Assembly: GCF_002209555.1 (NCBI RefSeq)
Contig: NZ_NJIF01000008.1
Span: 62,001-126,000 of the forward strand
Direction: 5' to 3'
Origin: Achromobacter insolitus
GTDB lineage: Bacteria > Pseudomonadota > Gammaproteobacteria > Burkholderiales > Burkholderiaceae_B
Length of the DNA stretch: 64,000 nt
Both the position numbers and the translations under genes were made by a program. The notes beneath the pieces are model-generated. The model had not been told where the DNA came from. It worked only from the letters and a program-made list of their open reading frames with translations, and did no database searches. Positions 54,148 to 64,000 of this stretch are shown here, piece after piece (position 1 is the first letter of the stretch; the number at the start of each line of letters is the position of its first letter).

Positions 54148-55056
54148 ATGGAAATCTATCAGATCCGCGCCTTCGTCACGGTCGCCCGGTTGGGCAATCT
54201 GACGAAGGCAGCCGAGGCGCTGTCGCTGACCCAACCTGCCGTGACGGCGCAGATCAAGGCGCTGGAACAAAGCCTGGGCGTGGCGCTATTCGACCGCAGC
54301 GGCGGCCGGCTGACACTGGCCAAGGCTGGCGAGGTGCTGCTGCCCACGGCCGAATCGCTTCTGGTGTTGGGCGCACAGTTCAAATCCGAGGCCCAGCAAC
54401 TACAGGGCAGCCTGCATGGCGCGGTGGAGCTGGGCGTGCCCAGCGAAAAGCCCGATTTCCTGCGCCTGGGCGAGCTGGCTTCGGCCGTGACCCAGCGCCT
54501 GCCGCTGGTCGAACTGAAGACCCAGACCCTGCCCGCCGCCACGCTGGCGGAACAGGTCAGCACGGGCCGCCTGCCGGCTGCGCTGATCATCGCCGCCAAT
54601 CCACCGCGCGGCGTGCTTTGGCAACCCTTGCGCAGCGTGCGCTACAGGATCGCCATGCCGCGGGAGCACGCCGCGGTACTCAAGCGCGGCGGCTGGCGCG
54701 AGGTCGCGCAACTGCCCTGGCTGGACGGCCCGTCCGGCAGCCACACGCACCTGCTGCTGCGCGACATGTTCGAACGCCACGGCCTGTCGCCACGCATCGT
54801 GATGCAGAACGACGACCAGGCCAACCTGGACGCGCTGGTGCGCGCCGGCGCCGGTTGCGCCCTGTTGCGCGAGGAAGCGGCGCTCGCGGGCGCGGCCTCG
54901 AACGACTTCATCGTCTGGGGCCAGGCTCGCGTGGACGCCATGCTGGGATTCATCCTGCCCTACGAGCGCGCTAGCGAGCCCGCGCTGGTCGCGTTAAGCT
55001 CGATCATTCAAACCATCTGGAAACCGCGCGCGCCCATCGCGCCCTCCCAGCTTTAA
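54148..55056 (+). CDS. LysR-family transcriptional regulator
   Basis: A 302-residue LysR protein with N-terminal winged HTH (MEIYQIRAFVTVARLGNLTK, LSLTQPAVTAQIKALEQSLG) and a periplasmic-binding-like effector domain. It lies at the end of the ABC importer operon on the same strand, unlike the usual divergent layout, so it may be co-transcribed with and feed back on that operon. Confidence 0.92.
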   Translation: MEIYQIRAFVTVARLGNLTKAAEALSLTQPAVTAQIKALEQSLGVALFDRSGGRLTLAKAGEVLLPTAESLLVLGAQFKSEAQQLQGSLHGAVELGVPSEKPDFLRLGELASAVTQRLPLVELKTQTLPAATLAEQVSTGRLPAALIIAANPPRGVLWQPLRSVRYRIAMPREHAAVLKRGGWREVAQLPWLDGPSGSHTHLLLRDMFERHGLSPRIVMQNDDQANLDALVRAGAGCALLREEAALAGAASNDFIVWGQARVDAMLGFILPYERASEPALVALSSIIQTIWKPRAPIAPSQL

Positions 55057-55075
55057 TCCCTGCATCAAGATCGTA

Positions 55076-55720
55076 ATGACTGAAATCTGGTTCATCCGCC
55101 ACGGCGAAACCGACTGGAACCGCCAGCGGCGCCTGCAAGGCTGGCAAGACATTCCCCTGAACGAATTCGGCGTCAACCAGGCCAGCCTGCTGGCCGCGCG
55201 CATGCGCGAAGAGGCCCGCCGCACCCCGATCCACGCCATCTACAGCAGCGACCTGCAGCGCGCCCATGCCACCGCCCTGCCCGTGTCCGAACAGCTGGGG
55301 CTGCGTGTCCGTGTGGAGCCAGGCATCCGCGAGCGCGGTTTTGGCGTACTGGAAGGCCTGGACCACGAGCGCATCGACGTGCTGGCCCCCGAGGCCGCGG
55401 CGGCCTGGAAAAGCCGCGATCCGCTGCGTCCGCTGGACGGCGGCGAAACCCTGGGCCAGTTCCAGTCCCGGGTGATTTCCACCGTGGACGACATCGCCAG
55501 CCGGCACGACGACGAACGTATCCTGATGTTCACGCACGGCGGCGTGCTGGACATCATCTGGCGCCATGCCTCGGGCGTGCCGCTGAACGGCCCGCGCGAC
55601 GCCGCTTTGCTGAACGTAAGCATCAACCGCGTCGGCGTTCAGGGCCGCAAGTGGCAGGTACTGGACTGGGGCGACGTGGGCCACGTGGCCGACGAAGTCG
55701 GCAACGACGTCGTGCCTTGA
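55076..55720 (+). CDS. Histidine phosphatase family protein (phosphoglycerate mutase-like)
   Basis: A 214-residue histidine phosphatase with catalytic IWFIRHGETDWN at the N-terminus, YSSDLQRAHATALPV, and the second His in MFTHGGVLDIIWR. It forms a phosphohistidine intermediate; cofactor-independent broad phosphatase activity is more likely than true mutase activity. It is separated by 19 bases from the LysR gene and ends 4 bases before the convergent SDR stop. Confidence 0.9.
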   Translation: MTEIWFIRHGETDWNRQRRLQGWQDIPLNEFGVNQASLLAARMREEARRTPIHAIYSSDLQRAHATALPVSEQLGLRVRVEPGIRERGFGVLEGLDHERIDVLAPEAAAAWKSRDPLRPLDGGETLGQFQSRVISTVDDIASRHDDERILMFTHGGVLDIIWRHASGVPLNGPRDAALLNVSINRVGVQGRKWQVLDWGDVGHVADEVGNDVVP

Positions 55721-55724
55721 GCGT

Positions 55725-56489
55725 TCAGCGCTCGCGTCGCGGCTTGCGCGGCGCGTTGCGCGCCAACCGGTCGTAGACGGCATTGGGCAATAGGCGCATC
55801 AGCTTGGCCACAATGCCCATCTGCCACGGAATCACCACATAGGAAGTGCCCCGCTCGATCGCGCTGCGCGCGCGGCGGGCGAAGGCATCCGCTTCCATCA
55901 GGAAAGGCATGGAATACGGGTTGTGCGCCGTCATGGCCGTCTTGATGTAGCCGGGCGCTATGGTCACCACGTCTATGCCTTCGGCCGCCAGCTCCAGCCG
56001 CAGGCTTTCGCAATAGGTAACCACAGCCGACTTGGACGCGCTATAGGCGCCCGCCCCCGGCAATCCTCTGACTCCCGCCACGCTGGCGATGCCCACCAGC
56101 CGTCCCGACCCAGCCGCACGCATGGACGCAATGAAGGGTTCGAAGGTCGCCACGGTGGCCAGCAGATTGGTATCGACGATGGCCTTGAAGACGTCGTAGT
56201 CCTCGCCGTGCTCGGTCAGCGTACCGGCGCTGATGCCGGCGCTGGCAATGACGACGTCCACCCGCCCCTGGCAGAACGCGATGAAATCCTGGGCGGCGGC
56301 ATGCAGCGCCTGCCGGTCGCGCACGTCGACCGCGTAGCACCGATGCTCGCCGGGCAGGCTGTCGGCCAATTCCCGCAGGGCGTCCTCGCGCCGGCCCAGC
56401 AGGCCCAGGGCGGCGCCGGTGGAGGCGTACTGCTGCGCCAGGGCGCGTCCCAGGCCGCTGCTGGCGCCGGTGATGAAGACTCTTTCCAT
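55725..56489 (-). CDS. Short-chain dehydrogenase/reductase
   Basis: A 254-residue classical SDR. NADP(H)-type glycine motif TGASSGLGRALA at the N-terminus; Ser in GIASVAGVRGLPG and catalytic YSASK at about residue 150. The C-terminus is basic (KPRRER) with a hydrophobic stretch, possibly membrane-associated. Its start lies about 40 bases beyond the carB terminator, so it is a separate unit or depends on read-through. Substrate unknown. Confidence 0.9.
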   Translation of the reverse strand: MERVFITGASSGLGRALAQQYASTGAALGLLGRREDALRELADSLPGEHRCYAVDVRDRQALHAAAQDFIAFCQGRVDVVIASAGISAGTLTEHGEDYDVFKAIVDTNLLATVATFEPFIASMRAAGSGRLVGIASVAGVRGLPGAGAYSASKSAVVTYCESLRLELAAEGIDVVTIAPGYIKTAMTAHNPYSMPFLMEADAFARRARSAIERGTSYVVIPWQMGIVAKLMRLLPNAVYDRLARNAPRKPRRER

Positions 56490-56530
56490 GTTTGCCTGAT
56501 GCCTGTAGTGGCGTTGCGGAATCGCGTTGC

Positions 56531-56564
56531 AAAAAAAATAGGGCACGCTCTCGCGTGCCCTATT
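56531..56564 (-). terminator. Strong intrinsic terminator of carAB
   Basis: AATAGGGCACGC-GAGA-GCGTGCCCTATT, a perfect 12-base stem on the minus strand, is followed by a run of eight T. It lies 15 bases after the carB stop. Confidence 0.93.
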
Positions 56565-56578
56565 GTTCGCCAGCCGGC

Positions 56579-59818
<3,240 letters not shown>

Positions 59819-59828
59819 GATGCAATCT

Positions 59829-60983
<1,155 letters not shown>

Positions 60984-60999
60984 AGTAAACCCCGGTTTT

Positions 61000-61028
61000 A
61001 GAATCGATAATCAAACCTTCGGATTATA
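61000..61028 (-). promoter_or_regulatory. carAB promoter with -10 and a weak ARG-box-like site
   Basis: A consensus TATAAT lies on the minus strand at 61028-61023, about 40 bases before carA. Just downstream TGATTATCGATTCT (61013-61000) matches the ArgR operator consensus at 10 of 14 positions, and ATAATC/GATTAT form an inverted repeat overlapping the -10. ArgR control of carAB is known in enterobacteria; here it is only suggested. Confidence 0.4.
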
Positions 61029-61202
61029 CCTTGAGCGGCCGTTTTTCCCGGCGAACCGCGCCAAATAAGGCCGGAAACGGCATTTTGGCCTGTTTTTCCG
61101 CGTCCCGCTGCCCCCCTCCCTCGTCCGGCCGACAGCGCCAGGACGGCCTCAGTGATACGCTAGGACACCTTCAACCCTAGCCAGCTGCGAGCCGTATCGT
61201 CC

Positions 61203-62156
61203 ATGTCCAGCCAACTTGACGCCCTGCGCAACCACACCACCGTCGTCGCCGACACGGGGGATTTCGAAGCCATGAAGGCGCTGCGTCCCACCGACGCCAC
61301 CACCAACCCGTCCCTTATTTTGAAGGCCGTCCAGCAGGACGCCTACCGTCCGCTGCTGGAAAAGACCGCGCGCGAACACCGCGGCGCATCCACCGCCGAA
61401 CTCATGGACCGCCTGCTGGTTGCCTTTGGCCGCGCGATCCTGGACATCGTCCCCGGACGCGTGTCCACCGAGGTGGACGCCCGCCTGTCGTTCGACACCC
61501 GCGCCACCATCGAACGCGCCCGCAGCCTGATCGCCCTGTACGAAGCCGCCGGCGTGCCGCGCGAGCGCGTGCTGATCAAGATCGCATCCACCTGGGAAGG
61601 CATACAGGCGGCCCGCGCGTTGCAGTCCGAAGGCGTGCGCTGCAACCTGACCCTGCTGTTCTCGCTGCCGCAAGCGGTTGCCTGCGCCGATGCGCACGTG
61701 CAACTGATTTCGCCCTTCGTCGGCCGCATCTATGACTGGCACAAGAAATCCGCCGGCGCCAACTGGGTCGAAGCCGACAACGCCGGCGCTCGCGATCCGG
61801 GCGTGCTGTCCGTTACCCGGATCTATGAGTACTACAAGCACTTCGGCATTCCCACCGAAATCATGGGCGCCAGCTTCCGCAACGTCGGCCAGATCCTGGC
61901 GCTGTCGGGCTGCGACCTGCTGACCATCAGCCCGGAACTGCTGACCAAACTGGCAAGCACCGAGGGCGATGCGCCCGCGCAGCTGCGCGCCGACGACGTC
62001 CCCGCCAACATTGCGCGCATCGGAGCGGACGAGGTCACGTTCCGCACCCTGCTCAACGACGATGCGATGGCCAGCGAAAAGCTGTCGGAAGGCATCCGCC
62101 TGTTCGTGGCGGACGCGGTCAAGCTGGATGCGCTGATCGAGGCGCAACGCGCCTGA
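61203..62156 (+). CDS. tal: Transaldolase
   Basis: A 317-residue class-I transaldolase: [20 protein letters not shown] with [10 protein letters not shown], the Schiff-base Lys in [15 protein letters not shown] at about residue 130, and [20 protein letters not shown]. It moves a dihydroxyacetone unit in the non-oxidative pentose phosphate pathway. Length and motifs match the TalB group. Divergent from carA. Confidence 0.97.
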   Translation: MSSQLDALRNHTTVVADTGDFEAMKALRPTDATTNPSLILKAVQQDAYRPLLEKTAREHRGASTAELMDRLLVAFGRAILDIVPGRVSTEVDARLSFDTRATIERARSLIALYEAAGVPRERVLIKIASTWEGIQAARALQSEGVRCNLTLLFSLPQAVACADAHVQLISPFVGRIYDWHKKSAGANWVEADNAGARDPGVLSVTRIYEYYKHFGIPTEIMGASFRNVGQILALSGCDLLTISPELLTKLASTEGDAPAQLRADDVPANIARIGADEVTFRTLLNDDAMASEKLSEGIRLFVADAVKLDALIEAQRA

Positions 62157-62195
62157 GACGGTACCGGGCCGCCGGCGCCGCCGACGGCCTTGCCG

Positions 62196-63089
62196 CTAAA
62201 CGCCCGCGCGCATGTCGGCAACGAATGCGCGCGTTACTTCGTCCAGGGCAGCGCGCCGCCGCGTGACCATCCGGAAAGTGACGTCGTAGTGCAGCACTTC
62301 GGGGTTCAGGGCATGGAGCAGTCCCGCCTCGATATACGGCCTGCAGAAGTGTTCTGGAAGATATCCCAGATGCGCGCCGGACAGCACCAGCATCGCCACC
62401 GCTTCCATGTTGTCGGCCTCCGCCGTGACCCGCGCCTGCCAGTCCGGGAATTCGGCCTCCGGCACGGGGTAAGTCCGCCACGCCCACTCCCATTGAGCGA
62501 CGTCTTCCTGAGTCGCCCGACCCGCCCTCGCCGCCAACGGATGCGAGGGCCCGCAACAGGCAACCTGCCGCTCTGCATACAAGGGCGTGTAATCCAGGAA
62601 CGGGACGCGATGCCAGAAATAGCCTATTGCCACCTGGATTTCGCCCTGCAGCAGCAGCCCTTCCAGTTCGCGCGGACCGCACACTCGCAGTGACAGCCGC
62701 ACGGCTTCGTCGCGCTGGCGAAAGCGCTCGATGGCCTGAGCCATGCGCACGTTCTGCTGCATGGTGGAATGGCCGCACAGTCCTAGCGTCAGGCGTCCGA
62801 CCAATTGCTTGTCCATGTTGCGCGCCTCGGCGCTGAAATCGCTGAGCGTATTCAGCAGCCCGCGCGCCATCCGCACAAAGCGCTCGCCCTTTGCCGTCAG
62901 GCGAAAGCCGCCCCTCCCGCGTTCGCACAGCGTGAATCCCAGCCGAACTTCCAGCGTGGCCAACTGCTCGCTGATTGTCGACTGGCCCACGCCCAGCGCG
63001 CCCTGCGCCGCCGAAACGCCGCCCGCATCCACGATGGCAAGGAAGATGCGCAACAGCCGTATGTCCAGGTCGGTGGTCGAAGTCAGCAT
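62196..63089 (-). CDS. LysR-family transcriptional regulator, divergent from a symporter
   Basis: A 297-residue LysR protein. The HTH is in the first 65 residues (LLRIFLAIVDAGGVSAAQGA, GQSTISEQLATLEVRLGF) and the effector domain follows (GLCGHSTMQQNVRMAQAIER; EIQVAIGYFWHRVP). It is divergently transcribed from a sodium:solute symporter gene with a perfect palindrome between them, the classic LysR layout, so it probably controls that transporter. Confidence 0.92.
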   Translation of the reverse strand: MLTSTTDLDIRLLRIFLAIVDAGGVSAAQGALGVGQSTISEQLATLEVRLGFTLCERGRGGFRLTAKGERFVRMARGLLNTLSDFSAEARNMDKQLVGRLTLGLCGHSTMQQNVRMAQAIERFRQRDEAVRLSLRVCGPRELEGLLLQGEIQVAIGYFWHRVPFLDYTPLYAERQVACCGPSHPLAARAGRATQEDVAQWEWAWRTYPVPEAEFPDWQARVTAEADNMEAVAMLVLSGAHLGYLPEHFCRPYIEAGLLHALNPEVLHYDVTFRMVTRRRAALDEVTRAFVADMRAGV

Positions 63090-63122
63090 GCGGGAAAACC
63101 CAAAGTAAAGATCGGCGACGGC

Positions 63123-63150
63123 CCATGTTCATACCGCCAATTGAACATGG
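63123..63150. promoter_or_regulatory. LysR-type operator candidate
   Basis: CCATGTTCA-TACCGCCAAT-TGAACATGG is a perfect 9-base inverted repeat with a 10-base spacer, between the LysR gene and the symporter. It contains the T-N11-A core expected of LysR recognition sites, 34 bases upstream of the LysR start. Confidence 0.7.
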
Positions 63151-63348
63151 ATCGATATAACCGGCTTTCCTAAGATCTGCACCTGCCCGCCGCCATGCGC
63201 CCGCGAATCTAAGAACGATTAACGCGTAACGACGCCGTGACGCCACGGGCCATACCGATAAGCACTTGAACCGGGGCCTGCGCTTTCGCGGCATCGATGT
63301 CCGCGTCCGGCGCATCCTCGGTCCCGCCAACAAAATGGGGAAACAAGC

Positions 63349-64000
63349 ATGATTCTGGATATCGTTGTCGTCGTCGCGTATGCCGCGGCGATGCTGCTGC
63401 TGGGTTGGCACGGCATGAAACGCGCCAAGACGCGCGAGGAGTTTCTGGTGGCCGGACGCAACCTGGGGCCGGGCTTGTACATGGGCACCATGGCCGCGAC
63501 CGTGTTGGGCGGCGCCAGTACCGTCGGAACCGTGCGGCTGGGATATGTGCACGGCATCTCGGGTTTCTGGCTATGCGCCGCCTTGGGCCTGGGCATCATC
63601 GTGCTGAACCTGTTTCTGGCCAAGCCGCTCCTGCGCCTGAAGGTCTACACCGTCACCCAAGTGCTGGAACGGCGCTACAGCCAGCGAACCCGACGCTTCA
63701 GCGCGCTGGTCATGCTGGCATATGCGCTGATGCTGGCCGCCACTTCGGTGATCGCGATCGGCACCGTGCTGCAAGTGCTGTTCGGCCTGCCGGTCTGGAT
63801 CGCCATCGTGCTGGGTGGCGGCGTCGTGGTGGTGTATTCGGCCATCGGCGGCATGTGGTCATTGACGCTGACAGACATCGTCCAGTTCCTGATCAAGACC
63901 GTCGGCCTGATCTTCATCCTGCTTCCCCTGTGCATGCTCAAGGCTGGGGGCTGGGACGCGCTGGTGGACAAGCTGCCGGCCTCCGGGTTCGGCTTTACGT
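63349..64000 (+). CDS. Sodium:solute symporter (SSS family), N-terminal part (cut by window end)
   Basis: An open frame from ATG 63349 to the window end (217 codons). It starts MILDIVVVVAYAAAMLLLGW and continues with REEFLVAGRNLGPGLYMGTM, ATVLGGASTVGTVRLGYVHG and a series of membrane helices, with YSAIGGMWSLTLTDIVQF typical of the SSS family (PutP/PanF-like). It imports an organic solute with Na+. GGGGAAAC precedes the ATG. It is divergent from the LysR gene that probably controls it. Confidence 0.9.
   Translation, partial: MILDIVVVVAYAAAMLLLGWHGMKRAKTREEFLVAGRNLGPGLYMGTMAATVLGGASTVGTVRLGYVHGISGFWLCAALGLGIIVLNLFLAKPLLRLKVYTVTQVLERRYSQRTRRFSALVMLAYALMLAATSVIAIGTVLQVLFGLPVWIAIVLGGGVVVVYSAIGGMWSLTLTDIVQFLIKTVGLIFILLPLCMLKAGGWDALVDKLPASGFGFT

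Overview
The window is GC-rich, densely coded chromosome of a betaproteobacterium, most likely Alcaligenaceae (Bordetella/Achromobacter type). This is inferred from gene content and order: a Bug/TctC-type solute receptor beside acyl-CoA genes; pstSCAB-ppk-ppx-olsB; glmM-folP-ftsH-rlmE/yhbY-greA; and carAB-tal. The species cannot be fixed from sequence alone.

Region 1 (1-19.5 kb) is catabolic. On the minus strand lie an acyl-CoA ligase (cut by the window edge), an acyl-CoA dehydrogenase, the E2, E1beta and E1alpha subunits of an acetoin/2-oxoacid dehydrogenase-like complex with an embedded enoyl-CoA hydratase, a Tat-exported molybdenum hydroxylase pair, an IclR regulator, and a set made of enoyl-CoA hydratase, NDP-forming acyl-CoA synthetase and Bug receptor. 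Divergent from these is a tightly coupled plus-strand operon: acyl-CoA dehydrogenase, hydratase/isomerase, thiolase-like protein, DUF35 zinc-ribbon protein, two MaoC-type half hydratases and a second acyl-CoA dehydrogenase. This layout matches the ChsE1/E2-ChsH1/H2-Ltp2 retro-aldol module of actinobacterial steroid side-chain degradation, and the thiolase-like protein has Gly where thiolases carry the nucleophilic Cys.

Region 2 (19.5-30.0 kb) starts with an HD phosphohydrolase, a small protein gene and a cold-shock gene. It then becomes a mosaic of decayed prophage and accessory DNA ending next to a tRNA-Pro(TGG) gene. Remnants include a PP-loop (PAPS reductase-like) 5' fragment with its truncated partner, a glycosyltransferase, an orphan GvpU-like gene, Rz/Rz1 lysis genes fused to a terminase large-subunit N-terminus, a frameshifted terminase small subunit, a putative abortive-infection (putAbiC) gene, a frameshifted helicase fragment and an AlpA regulator. 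No integrase is recognisable.

Region 3 (30.0-45.6 kb) is conserved housekeeping. The phosphate regulon genes pstSCAB and ppk each have a good PHO-box candidate. They are followed by ppx, olsB, glmM-folP-ftsH, rlmE diverging from yhbY, and greA with terminator-like hairpins in its leader.

Region 4 (45.7-56.5 kb) holds a chemoreceptor, an NCS2 nucleobase permease, a FlxA-like protein, an iron-type ABC importer (binding protein, fused permease, ATPase), a LysR regulator, a histidine phosphatase and an SDR.

Region 5 (56.5-64 kb) holds carB-carA with a strong terminator, tal, and a LysR gene diverging from a sodium:solute symporter (cut by the window end), with a perfect palindrome between them.
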